DNA of 64,000 nt from Sambucus nigra (Eukaryota > Streptophyta > Magnoliopsida > Dipsacales > Adoxaceae). A program made the translations under genes and the position numbers. The stretch's first letter is position 1; the number at the start of each line of letters is the position of its first letter. The DNA lies in contig CASBWL010000422.1 of NCBI GenBank assembly GCA_949130495.1, positions 124,001-188,000 on the forward strand, read 5' to 3'. The notes under the pieces are model-generated. The model had not been told where the DNA came from and searched no databases. It saw only the letters and a program-made list of their open reading frames with translations. Below are positions 33,638 to 44,442 of this stretch, one piece after another.

Positions 33638-34029
33638 TGTAACTGCCCACGCATTCTGGCATCCGTCGCACACCAAACTACGTCGGGTATCACTAAATTA
33701 AATACCATTCTTCGCATGTGACAAAAATATGAGACAATGAAAACTTTAATTCCTCTAGATATAAAGCAATTTAATTCATCAAAATATAAATTTCCATCAC
33801 CATGAAAATCTCCAAAATAAATCTAGTTCTAAATTATTAAAACTCAAATAGAATAATCCAACTATAAATATCTGACTGAAACCAGAACAACTGTGGAACC
33901 GAATGGACCACCAATCCATAAAGAATGTCTCATAATTAAAATGACGGAACAGAATAAACCTAGGCTAAGTAATCAATAAAATAAATCTCTAGCTACACTC
34001 CAAAAATCTCCAATGCATCCTATGCAGCT
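33638..34029 (-). repeat. R2 5' LTR, segment next to the PBS
   Basis: It starts TGTAACTGCCC on the plus strand and runs until R3 inserts after CAGCT (34025-34029). It matches 30660-31035 of the other LTR. Confidence 0.9.
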
Positions 34030-35588
34030 TGATTAGGCACATATTCTTCATATTTATCCCCTTAATTTCGGTATTTTTATGATCCCGTGAAGTGTAAATA
34101 GCTTATATTTGTCTCAAATTCATGATACTAACCTCTTTTGGAAAGTATTTCGTGTTTTGTGTATTTCTCATGTGCTTTACAGGTATTTCATGCAAGTTAG
34201 TGCGAAAGAGAACGCAAAACAATGAAAGAAACCAAGAAATGGAGAGTTGAAGGGCATTTTTGTAATTTTTCAGCCTTATTCCGTAGGTGGGGCCAACTAG
34301 AAAGTTGAAGAGCTATAAACTACAAGAATATTGGAAAAAACGGCACCTCAATCCGAGCTACGGTGAAGAAGTTACGAGGTTTTGAAGTTGCGAGATAATG
34401 AAGAGAAATTGACCAGAAAAACAGGACCGATCCGGATGGAACCAAACCGATCCGGCTAAAAATAAAAAGAACCGATCCGATTACCAAACCGATCCGGACA
34501 GAACTGATCCAGCTGTTAAAATTTTGAAATTAATTTAGAGCTGAACAGGTGCATATCTGACAGAATCTTGCGCAGCCAACGATTCTAGTTGTCAAATTCG
34601 TGCTAGTTGGTGCTATAAAAGGCCAAGACCTATGTCATTCCAGGGGGGGGAGTGGAATTTGAGAGAGTATTTCTAGTTTTTCTTTAGAGTAGATAATTTC
34701 ATCTTCTTAGAGAAAACCCTAGTTTGTAAGTTTGAAGAAGAAGAATTTTTCTGGATTCAAGTTCATCTCTTTTTCCTATTGCTGAATACAAGTATCAATT
34801 TTTCATTCTCTTATTTCTTCTCTATTTTATTTTCAATTCTCAATTGTTTAGAAAATTGTTAACAATGTTTGTTAGATCCATAATTCCATGTATTAATTTG
34901 TTTTCTAGTAAAACCATGTCTAGTTAAATTTTCAAGGGTTGGGGTACATGAACTCATTCCGAGGTGAATTACTCAAGTAGAAAATAGAGGGTAAATTGAA
35001 TATTGACCGAATCGTGTATGAAAATTATACAAACATAGCCGAACTTTTAATCTCTCTTGCCCTAGGTACTTGGGATGTTTAGGAAGACTATGCAAGTATA
35101 ATTGTCTATTCACCGCTTTGTATTTACCTTTGATTTCATATGATGCGGGCTAGTTCCCTCATATATGTAATGCTTAGGATCTATAAAGACTGGATTTAGT
35201 CAAAATTTCAATTTACAGTTCTAGTATTCTATACGGTAATTTACTAAGGTTTGAGGGATTGTAATCCAACCTATTTTCTCTCATTTTCAAATCTAATTTC
35301 TTTACAATTCTTAGTGTCTTTGTGCACATTCTATTTCATCACCAATTGGAAATTTGAACTCATCAATCATCTTTTTCTTTTCTTTTATTTTAACATCAAC
35401 TTTAGGATTAAACTACCTTACCTTTGTCGTCACGTTCACACGTCCTAATTTCCCGTGGATTCGATACCCAGACTCGCCACTATACTCCTTAAGAGTGTAG
35501 TTACAAGTTTAGGTTTTTTGTATTGAGGTTGGAAGCCAATAACAATGACTAGCGTATTACACGGACGCTCGATTTTTCCACTCGATCA
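34030..35588 (+). repeat. R3 5' LTR (1559 bp)
   Basis: It is nearly identical to the 3' LTR, so the insertion is fairly recent. It includes the block shared with R4 (about 34250-34400), a cluster of CCGATCCGG motifs (34428-34510) and a TATA box. The 3' LTR has one extra copy of a 20-bp GGATGGAACCAAACCGATCC unit. Confidence 0.93.
34614..34621 (+). promoter_or_regulatory. R3 LTR TATA box
   Basis: TATAAAAG lies about 585 bp into the LTR, after GTGCTAGTTGGTGC, and is repeated at 39000-39007 in the 3' LTR. It is the best candidate for the U3 promoter. Confidence 0.7.
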
Positions 35589-35591
35589 TAA

Positions 35592-35609
35592 TGGCGCCGT
35601 TGCCGGGGA
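35592..35609 (+). promoter_or_regulatory. R3 primer binding site (tRNA-Asp)
   Basis: TGGCGCCGTTGCCGGGGA begins three bases after the LTR and is complementary to the 3' end of plant tRNA-Asp(GUC). Confidence 0.9.
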
Positions 35610-35707
35610 ATTAGGTAGACTTTAGGTTAGGTTGATTAATCTCGAATTTGACCTTAATGAAAAATTCAGAAAAATTCGTGTCACGTTTTTGAATTGCCCA
35701 CTTTGAA

Positions 35708-36346
35708 ATGTCTTATTTTAACTCTTTTGGTGGCTTTAATTGTTATGCTAATAGCGAGGAGGAGAATGAACTCACGATTTATGAACATTGGATCAATATC
35801 ACTAAAGATGAGTCTTATAAATACAAGCCCAATGCTAAGGCCATCCAAATTTATGAAAATGAAAGGCTTGAAGAAGAAAGGCGTGAAAAAGAATATAGGG
35901 AAAAAAATCATTTTGGGGAGCAAGAGTTGGATGCATTATTCGAATCCAATGACGATTTTTCTTTCGATATTTTTGAGACTAAAGAATGTTTTCAACCAAA
36001 TGAGGAATCCAATGAAGAATCACTTGAGCTTGAATTTATGTCCTCACCATTCTCATTCACTGTTATTGAACCATTAAATCCATCACAAGAACTGGATGAA
36101 TGTCTTGAGGATGTTGATCCGATTCTTGTATGGGAATGTTTTTTTGAGATGCTTCATCTTACGGGCCATACACTTAGACGTGTCACTCCACCAGACCCAA
36201 CTGAAAATTTTGGGGGAGAAGATTTTGAGGACAAGGACTCAATGCTTAAATTATTTTCCAAGATGGACTCTTTCTGTTTGTGTGATCCACTTGCTATACT
36301 ACTTGAAAAATCTATGGTATGTGATTCTATTTTTCTTGGATCCTAA
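35708..36346 (+). CDS. R3 ORF, 212 aa, unknown function
   Basis: This is the only sizeable frame in R3 and starts about 100 bp after the primer site. I do not recognise it. The N-terminal third is rich in charged residues (EEENELTIYEHW, then ERLEEERREKEYREKN, likely helical), the middle is strongly acidic (LDALFESNDDFSFDIFE, EESNEESLELEF), and the C-terminal part is more hydrophobic with several cysteines (WECFFEMLH, FCLCDPLA). There is no zinc knuckle, protease or polymerase motif. Its place is that of gag, and it may be a relic or a replacement of gag. Overlapping frames at 35694-36077 and 36096-36392 are shadows. Whether it is translated is unknown. Confidence 0.45.
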   Translation: MSYFNSFGGFNCYANSEEENELTIYEHWINITKDESYKYKPNAKAIQIYENERLEEERREKEYREKNHFGEQELDALFESNDDFSFDIFETKECFQPNEESNEESLELEFMSSPFSFTVIEPLNPSQELDECLEDVDPILVWECFFEMLHLTGHTLRRVTPPDPTENFGGEDFEDKDSMLKLFSKMDSFCLCDPLAILLEKSMVCDSIFLGS

Positions 36347-36805
36347 TGGTACTTGTCCCCCTATGCACCCAAATCCTTCATTATCCCCCTAAATTTTTTA
36401 ATAGGTGGTGATTCATTTCTTCCGCGTTGCACATGCCTTCCTTTTTTGCGACGAAATTCTTATTTTTCGGATGGCATGCATCCTAATGAGGGTACACTGA
36501 TTACCCCTCAAAGTCAAATTGTATTTTGGGTGGACCCTCAAATTTTTCGACTTCTAGTGTATAACTTATTAGAATTTCAAATCGTAGGTTGTACATAATT
36601 AGCTTTTTATTTTTCCTTTACTTTTTTTTTATAGTTTAGAGTAATTAGTTAAAGTTTTTGTTATTCTTTTTTGTTATGCTTGGTTCTAACATGTTTTGTA
36701 GATTCAATGGACTCGCACTCATCGGGGATCGCTCAATTTGGGTAATATCTTTCTTTTCCTCTCTTTATGTTGTGTTCTTGATTCGCATTGAGGACAATGC
36801 AACAT

Positions 36806-36823
36806 TTAAGTTAGGGGGTGTGG
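36806..36823 (+). promoter_or_regulatory. R3 internal polypurine-like tract
   Basis: AAGTTAGGGGGTGTGG follows ATTGAGGACAATGCAACATT. The string AAGTTAGGGGGTGTG is identical to the one at the 3' LTR border (38383-38397). It could act as a second, central plus-strand primer or mark the end of an older, shorter element. Confidence 0.5.
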
Positions 36824-36829
36824 GATATT

Positions 36830-38380
36830 CTTTCCATTTATTGTTTAGATTCATTGATTCGATCACATGTTCTTTCCAAGTGTATTTTTTTAGAAAATTT
36901 CACAAATTTCAAAAAAGTTGAAAAAACCAAAAATATTTTTCTTCAAAATAAATAAAAATTAGAATTTAAATTTTTCAAAAATATCACATTTATTCTAGTT
37001 GAAGTCTCAAATTGTAAAAATCAAAATGCACTAAGCCAAAATTGACCGAAGATGGAAATTGAAAGAAAATTGACGACTTAACGAATAAGTGTGAAGACTG
37101 ATCAAACCCGGTGAGATTTCGAGCCTTTCAATTTTTTATGAGTTTTTAAATCAATCCGAGTTTATGATTAACTCAAAGTTCTTTTCAGTGTTTTAATAAG
37201 TCATTGATGATCTCAATCCTTTGTTTTGATCGGTTATGGGAAATGTGTGAAATATTGTCTCGAAATTCGTGCTAAATATATCTCTAAATTTAATTAATCT
37301 TGAGATGCATATGGTAATGTGACTAGCAATTTGGACAATGAAGTAGGACTTCTTTTGTTTAACCCAAAAATATTAGCCATAAAAAAAATATTGTGAAAAA
37401 TTATCCCTTTGCAACCCAATTTGAGCCTAATAAAATATTTATCTTTTTGTTTGATAACCCAAAAAACCCAAATAACCCGAAATTGTAAAAATTGAGAAAA
37501 TTCATCAAGTTAGTCCAAAGTGTGTAATAAAAAAGGGGCAAGAAAAGAAAAGTAGCAAGAAAAAAAAAGAAAAAAAAAAGAAAAAAATGAAAATACAAAA
37601 AGAAAAGAGAAAAATGAGCAAATGCCCGAAAAAGAACAAATGGACGTCATTAGGACATTTTCCAATTCCGAAAATTCCGTCCATTCCCATTTTTACCCTT
37701 TATACTTTATAAACCCGAAAAGTCCTAACCGAGTTCAAATTGCGAAATTGATTACTTCATGGAGAGCTAAGACATGAAAAGATAATATGAGAGATTAAAT
37801 GATGTGAAATAGAGGTGATGTTCCCGTTTCCTTATAACCGTATTCTGATGATGAGATCTTTTCACCATATATTTCCTTCTTTTAATTTTGTATGCATGAG
37901 TTTGTGTCCATTATATTTACTCTTTATATCATGCATACCGAGAGAAAACAACCACAATCCGAGTGATTCGTTTGTGAGTGCATTCGTAAGAATTTGAATC
38001 AAAACGAATTTTCGAAAAGTAGCGTAATGCTCAATCGGTGGAAATTTGAGGTTTAATTTCTGGCTTTGCACACACACACTATGGTTTGAGACATTTGAAT
38101 ATGAATTTATGGTGATTATTTTTCGAAAATTTTAAATTGTAAAATTTTTAAGTATTTTGATATTTATTTGAGTCAATAAAGAATTTTGTGGGTGTATTCA
38201 CTGCAAACCCTCACGAGACAAAACTCGTCCTACTAGGGTAACCTAGGGGTTTAATGGCTTGTTGCATACGCTAAATGCAATCGCTTGCCCGCGAAAGAGG
38301 TATTCTATCCCAATAAAGTTTTTGAAGGGTCTTTAACTCATACTCTCACATTTTTACGTTGCTCGGGACGTGCAAAGTTC
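36830..38380 (+). other. R3 3' internal region, non-coding
   Basis: AT-rich sequence without a convincing reading frame. A purine-rich run at 37540-37620 (AAGAAAAAAAAGAAAA) gives poly-Phe artefacts on the other strand. Confidence 0.5.
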
Positions 38381-38394
38381 TAAGTTAGGGGGTG
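38381..38394 (+). promoter_or_regulatory. R3 polypurine tract
   Basis: TAAGTTAGGGGGTG stands directly before the 3' LTR start TGATTAGG. Confidence 0.88.
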
Positions 38395-39975
38395 TGATTA
38401 GGCACATATTCTTCATATTTATCCCCTTAATTTCGGTATTTTTATGATCCCGTGCAGTGTAAATAGCTTATATTTGTCTCAAATTCATGCTACTAACCTC
38501 TTTTGGAAAGTATTTCGTGTTTTGTGTATTTCTCATGTGCTTTACAGGTATTTCATGCAAGTTAGTGCGAAAGAGAACGCAAAACAGTGAAAGAAACCAA
38601 GAAATGGAGAGTTGAAGGGCATTTTCATAATTTTTCAGCCTTAGTCCGGAGGTGGGGCCAACTAGAAAGCTGAAGAGCTCTAAATTACAAGAACATTGAA
38701 AAAAACGGCACCTCAATCCGAGCTACGGTGAAGAAGTTACGAGGTTTTGAAGTTGCGAGATAATGAAGAGAAATTGACCAGAAAAATAGGACCGATCCGG
38801 ATGGAACCAAACCGATCCGGATGGAACCAAATCGGTCCGGCTAAAAATGAAAAGAACCGATCCGATTACCAAACCGATCCGGACAGAACTGATCCGGCTG
38901 TTAAAATTCAGAAATTTAATTTAGAACTGAACAGGTGCATATCTGGCAGAATCTTGCGCAGCCAACGATTCTAGCTGTCAAATTCGTGCTAGTTGGTGCT
39001 ATAAAAGGCCAAGCCCTATGTCATTCCAAGGGGGGGAGTGGAATTTGAGATAGTATTTCTAGTTTTTCTTTAGAGTAGATAATTTCATCTTCTTAGAGAA
39101 AACCCTAGTTTGTAAGTTCGAAGAAGAAGAATTTTTCTGGATTCAAGTTCATCTCTTTTTCCTATTGTTGAATACAAGTATCAATTTTTCATTCTCTTAT
39201 TTCTTCTCTATTTTATTTTCAATTCTCAATTGTTTAGCAAATTGTTAACAATGTTTGTTAGATCCATAATTTCATGTATGAATTTGTTTTCTAGTAAAAC
39301 CATGTCTAGTTAAATTTTCAAAGGTTGGGGTACATGAACTCATTCCGAGGTGAATTACTCAAGTAGAAAATAGAGGGTAAATTGAATATTGACCGAATCG
39401 TGTATGGAAATTATACAAACATAGCCGATCTTTTAATCTCTCTTGCCCTAGGTACTTGGGATGTTTAAGAAGACTATGCAAGTATAATTGTCTATTCAGG
39501 GCTTTGTATTTACCTTTGATTTCATATGATGCGGGCTAGTTCCCTCATATATGTAATGCTTAGGATCTATAAAGTCTGGATTTAGTCAAAATTTCAATTT
39601 ACAGTTCTAGTATTCTATACGGTAATTTACTAAGGTTTGAGGGATTGTACTTCACCCTATTTTCTCTCATTTTCAAATCTAATTTCTTTACAATTCTTAG
39701 TGTCTTTGTGCACATTCGATTTCATCACCAATTGGAAATTTGAACTCATCAATCATCTTTTTTCTTTTCTTTTATTTTAACATCAACTTTAGGATTAAAC
39801 TACCTTACCTTTGTCGTCACGTTCACACGTCCTAATTAACTATGGATTCGATACCCAGACTCACCACTATACTCCTTAAGAGTGTAGTTACAAGTTTAGG
39901 TTTTTTGTATTGAGGTTGGAAGCCGATAACAATGACTAGCGTATTACACGGACGCTCGGTTTTTCCACTCGATCA
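38395..39975 (+). repeat. R3 3' LTR (1581 bp)
   Basis: It differs from the 5' LTR by scattered substitutions and by one additional 20-bp unit in the CCGATCCGG cluster (38790-38900). It ends GATCA at 39975, followed by the second R2 segment. Confidence 0.93.
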
Positions 39976-41988
39976 CAACTACTCCAGCAATATACCTGAA
40001 ATGTTAGTCAACGCAATGGGTGAGATCCCACCTCATGAATACTAGCTACTCCTCCCAAATAAGGTTCGTAAACCCTTACAGTAGCATTATAAATGATAAA
40101 TATCACAATAGAGTATTTTAGATTAAACGAGATATATATTAACATGCAAGAAAAATAAACCCACATTGCCTACCCATATAACTAGACTACCTCAATATTT
40201 AAGTCCGATTATTACATTACACATAATTTCAACTCCTATAATTTAATTAAATTAAATCAAATCATTTTATTTATGCTATACTAGTATAGCCAGTTCACTC
40301 GATTACGATTCATGCAGACATTGCTGGCACGCCCAAAATTTTACACCACACACATCCCCCTCACAATAGTCAGTTCGCCTAAGTTTCTTGGCCCTGTTCA
40401 TATTGGTGAGGTTCCACACACGGCACGTCACTATAGCCAGTTGACCCAATAACCCTAAACATATTGGTGACACCAACATCCACCCACATCGCTATAGCTA
40501 GTTCGCCCTGCACATATTGGCGACGCAAATTCATTTTAGTACCCGTTTATTATCTTATGATTAATTCCCCATTTTATCAAGTTCATTATTTTCTAATAGC
40601 CCCACCCTCTAATCGAGAATAAATCTTCAACCAACCCCTAGTCCCATACCTAGAGGTCTTCAAAACACAAGTATATTCTAGCCTATCATTTAGGAAGAAT
40701 ACCTACCAATAGCTATTACCCAATCGTGCACTTAGACTACCGAACCAACGGAATGACATAAAATTCTGCCTCACCCTGGAATTTTCAATTCATAAAAATC
40801 AACACTAACTAGTCACGTACCTAGAAAGTGTTAACAACAACCACGGCCTACCTACTAGTCACGTTACTAGCAAGAAAACTAAAAGTAAGGTGAAAGCATG
40901 ACTACCCCAAAAAACCCCGTCATCCCCGCGATGTCCAATTTTAATACAATTACCGATCACGTAAGGCACATTTTCAACCTATCACAACAATTCTTTCAAT
41001 AAATTACAAGATTGCCAATTATGCAAATATTGTTCGTTCAATTATAATATTAATTAAGCAATTCATTTTTCAATAACTTATATAATTTTCATACACATGC
41101 GTGTTTTGGGGGCATATAACAATAAATTTCTATTCTACAAGCAACACATAAATAATATGATTTTACAAGTCGATTTAAATTTATAAAGTTCATATGATTT
41201 ATTCTAACATGCGAACGTCCATATATTTTAACGAAAAACCAACCTTTAATCTAAGCATGCGAGAGTTTTGAGTCTTAATTCGTATTAGAGATTTGAATAA
41301 AAACAACCCCAACTTTAGTTTGACTTATCCTAAATAGTCTTTCTAATTTATTTTAAGAAAACAATGATTATTAGTGTTTAGGCAACATTTAAAACGCATA
41401 ATACTAAAGGAGAACAATTAAAGTATTCATGCCTTTAAAAGGTCGTTTGAAAAATATGATTGCATGGTTACGTTCCTCTCAAGAAAATAATAAAGGCGCA
41501 TTCTTGGACTATCTTGAGAAATCTTGGTTTAGCTCTTCAAAACTTGGATTGAATCTTGCTTTTAAATGGGTTTTGGGTTTCTTAGATGAAATGAGATGTA
41601 AACACGGGAGGCTACTGCTCTTAGGTCTGATATAAAAGTGTTTTAAAAAGTCTAACCTCGAATTATATTTATATAAAAAAGTGGAAGAGTTTTAATTAAA
41701 CACAAAAACTAAAAAAGAAGCCACCTGTCGCTAAAATATCGGCACATTCCGGTTCGCCCACGTTCGAACCGGTCCAGTCGACCTGACCAAATGAGTTTCC
41801 CCCAATTTTATATAAAAATTTATAATTTCTTGAATTAAATCCCAATTTCAATTCCGATTAAAATCTTATTTTACGTAAATCAAAACCCACATTTTCAAGT
41901 ATAAAAATTAATAAATTCCAAAAATTTATTTTTTTCGATATTTTAATTTCTAAGAGATTTTACAGTTTTAAAATCACGGGGTGTTACA
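39976..41988 (-). repeat. R2 5' LTR, main segment
   Basis: It continues the R2 LTR beyond R3 and aligns with 31030-33054. It ends ACGGGGTGTTACA. The segment TGAATCTTGCTTTTAAATGG at 41550 and 32612 is one of many shared blocks. The short frame at 41429-41635 has a broken counterpart in the other LTR and no known similarity. Confidence 0.9.
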
Positions 41989-42465
41989 CCACATCACTAT
42001 TGTCATTATAAAATGTAATAGACAACATTGAAGGAACAACTCCTAGTTCACTTAGAACGTTCGGGAGGCAAACTGCCGCCTTTGATGTAATATATTTGAC
42101 TTCCATGGTTGTATAAACAATGCATGATTGTTTGACACTCCTCTAACTTATGGATCCACCTTTTAGGATAAACGCATATCCCGATTTCGACCTCCTTGAA
42201 TCTCTATCCGACTGAAAACAAATGAGTTTGTGTACCCAATGGGTATAAGACTATCCATTGAGTAAACCAACACATAATCTCCGGTCCTTTTAGATACTTG
42301 AGAATGTGCTTTACTATACTCTAGTGATTAGAATTTGTTGACCATGCCAATTACAAAGAAAATGCCCCGTCTTGTACACAACATATCATATACGATGACT
42401 TCCTCAGCCTAAGAATAATATAATTCCTCATCTTCTCTATCTCTTTAGGTGTCTTAAGACATTGA
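41989..42465 (-). pseudogene. Ty1-copia reverse transcriptase/RNase H fragment, split copy part 1
   Basis: On the minus strand three frames give, in order, LKTPKEIEKMRN, YDMLCTR, IGMVN, KRTGDYVLVYSMDSLIPIGY, then FILKGGSIS, a stop, RSVKQSCIVYTTMEVKYI and LGVVPSMLSITFYNDNSDV. These follow the copia order (ML CTRPDI..VGM, LKYLKRT.DYMLVY, L.GY.DSDF, FTL.GGAISW.SVKQ....ST.EAEY, CDN). Frameshifts and stops show an old inactive copy. It continues at 30654-30439. Confidence 0.85.
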
Positions 42466-43443
42466 TGAAACACCCTAAATAGTTGACTTACTTTAGTATA
42501 TATTATTTAGGCGTTTCAACTAGTTTGGATATTGTGTCAAAATATATTTTTAGTTCGAGAGCACTATATGGTACATCATGTAACGTTACTCAACTGTCCA
42601 AAACTCCTCAAGACCCGAGACTCACTCAACGGTCATATCCAAGTAAAGTGCGAAAATGTATAACACCATGGTGGATACACATATATTTTGACATGTTTTA
42701 GGTACTCATGCATTTTTTTTATTGATATTACTGATTGTGCGTAAAATATTTTTTAAAAGTAAATTTGGATTAGTTTTTGCTAAAAATTAATTTCCTACTC
42801 TAAAGATAAATTTTTGGAATTTATTTGAAAGTTAAATTGTATAAACTTTTGTTAAAATTCATTTTTTGATTTGGAGGTAATTTTTTTAAAATTAAAATAC
42901 CAGTCAAACAATTTTTATTTAATTAAAAAATAAATTTTAAAAGCATTTCGATTATATGGCTTTTAATGTGATAGTAATTCTTTAATGACCAATGATTTTA
43001 ATACTGTTAGATTAGTGAACCATTAACATTTTAACTATTAAAGTCATTATGATTTTAGGTTCGTTTGTACATGTAGGTTTATGTACCTATTTCCATTTTT
43101 TAAACCTTTAGCATAGGAATCCTGTCCTTTATGGTTTCAGTGTCACCTTTTATTATCATAGGATACCTTTTAGGATGCTAGATGTACTGTTAACTCATTC
43201 AGTACTACATACAGACGGTTAACCATTATATATCTTTTTACTAGGGTTAAACCGACGCGGTGAGCGGGTGATTGCAGTGTGGGGTAAAAGAGAGCCAAGT
43301 TTATTAAGAGAAGATAAGTAAATTAAGAAAAAGGGCACTCTGTTTTTGGGTATCAAGATTATCACCTATCTACAAATTAGGGAAAAGGGAAATGCATCTT
43401 AATCTCTCATAGAGATGATATGTTCTACATTCTCTGTTCAATA
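42466..43443. other. AT-rich spacer, no gene seen
   Basis: No domain recognised. The remainder of the copia element upstream of the reverse transcriptase is not visible, so this may already be another sequence. Confidence 0.4.
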
Positions 43444-43451
43444 GATAAGCA

Positions 43452-44434
43452 TAGGGTGTCAGTTATTTTCGAACTTCTGAATTTTTCATTTTTTGATCAG
43501 AATTTTTCTAATTTTGGCACCATTTTTTAATTTTCCGATTTTTGAATTTTTTGATTCCGATTTTTTCGAAAAAAATTCAAAATCATATATGGATTCTGAA
43601 TTTTTGAATTTCCGATCCGAATTTTCCAATATCACGCCGATCCGATCCATCCAAAATATTTTTCGAAATAATAATATTTTTGTTTATTTTAATACATTTT
43701 TACTACCCTTATTTATATATAAAACATATTATTTATTAGTTTAATCTTGACTCTCCATTTAAAACCGTCTCAACCATTATTATATACCCATATATATTAA
43801 CCTTCTACATCAGCCTAACCCTAAATCGAAAGACAACATCCGGAATTATATTCAATTGTTATGGGAATTTAGATTCCAATGATAGTTTATATTAAGTTTC
43901 CCTCATCTTCCTTTTGTTCATTTTTTTGTATCTGAAATACTGATGCACAGGCTCTGCTACAACTGTTAATCATTCTTGCATTTTCTTTTCTTAAGTAGGT
44001 AAATATTAGTTTTTTTTCATTCACATAGCTTTTTAGTTTTTTAGTATCATAGTCAAGTCTTGATTGATCTTTCTCCAAAATGGTAAGAGATGCATAGCTC
44101 TGTAGTTTATTGCATTTCCAAAATGGTATGAGATGCATAGCCTTGTCATTCACATAGCTTCGTAGTTTATTTCATAGGTGATGAAAAGTGGAGTATTTGA
44201 TTGTTATTTTTATTTTAAAAATATCCTTCTCAAAAATGACATTTCCGATATTTTTACAAATAATAAAATTTTTGAAATTTTTGAATATTCCGAATCAGCC
44301 GAATAGGGAAACAAATGATTTTCCGAATTTTATTTTTTCCGAATTGGAAAGGATTTTATAATTCCGAAAATTTTGAATTTTTTTCTGAACACCCCTATTC
44401 CGATCCGATCCGATCCATCCGAAACACACCCCTG
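43452..44434. mobile_element. non-autonomous hAT-like element (983 bp)
   Basis: The 8-bp duplication GATAAGCA is perfect at 43444-43451 and 44435-44442. The ends are TAGGGTGTCAG and, inverted from the right, CAGGGGTGTGT, a short imperfect terminal repeat of hAT type. The outer thirds are rich in AATTTTTGAATTTTCCGA-like units in opposite orientation and in CCGATCCGATCC. The centre holds a duplicated block (AATGGTATGAGATGCATAGC) around 44060-44170. No hAT dimerisation or catalytic motif was found. Confidence 0.85.
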
Positions 44435-44442
44435 GATAAGCA

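Larger units (their letters stand above)
34030..39975 (+). mobile_element. R3: LTR retroelement inserted into the R2 LTR
   Basis: LTRs at 34030-35588 and 38395-39975 both begin TGATTAGGCACATATTC and end CCACTCGATCA. The flanks are CAGCT (34025-34029) and CAACT (39976-39980), a 5-bp duplication with one change. The internal region of 2.8 kb has a tRNA-Asp primer site, one ORF of 212 codons and two identical purine tracts, but no reverse transcriptase or integrase. The tRNA-Asp primer is used by Athila/Tat-type Ty3-gypsy elements; assigning R3 to that group is an inference. Confidence 0.92.
30655..41988 (-). mobile_element. R2: LTR retroelement with only 583 bp between its LTRs
   Basis: Two 2.4-kb LTRs in the same orientation (30655-33054 and 33638-34029 plus 39976-41988) flank 33055-33637. 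Read on the minus strand the order is 5' LTR, PBS, short internal region, PPT, 3' LTR. LTR starts are TGTAACACCCC, as in R1, and the 5' LTR ends GGGCAGTTACA. CACATC is found at 30649-30654 and 41990-41995; the outer tip of the 30655 end has diverged or lost about 10 bp. R2 split a copia pseudogene and was itself hit by R3. Confidence 0.88.

Noticed and set aside
37505..37690. Poly-Phe frame on the minus strand
   Set aside because: It is the complement of an A/G-rich run in the R3 interior.
43493..43744. 83-codon frame rich in Phe/Ser/Asn
   Set aside because: It translates the AATTTTTGAATTTTC-type repeats of the hAT-like element arm.
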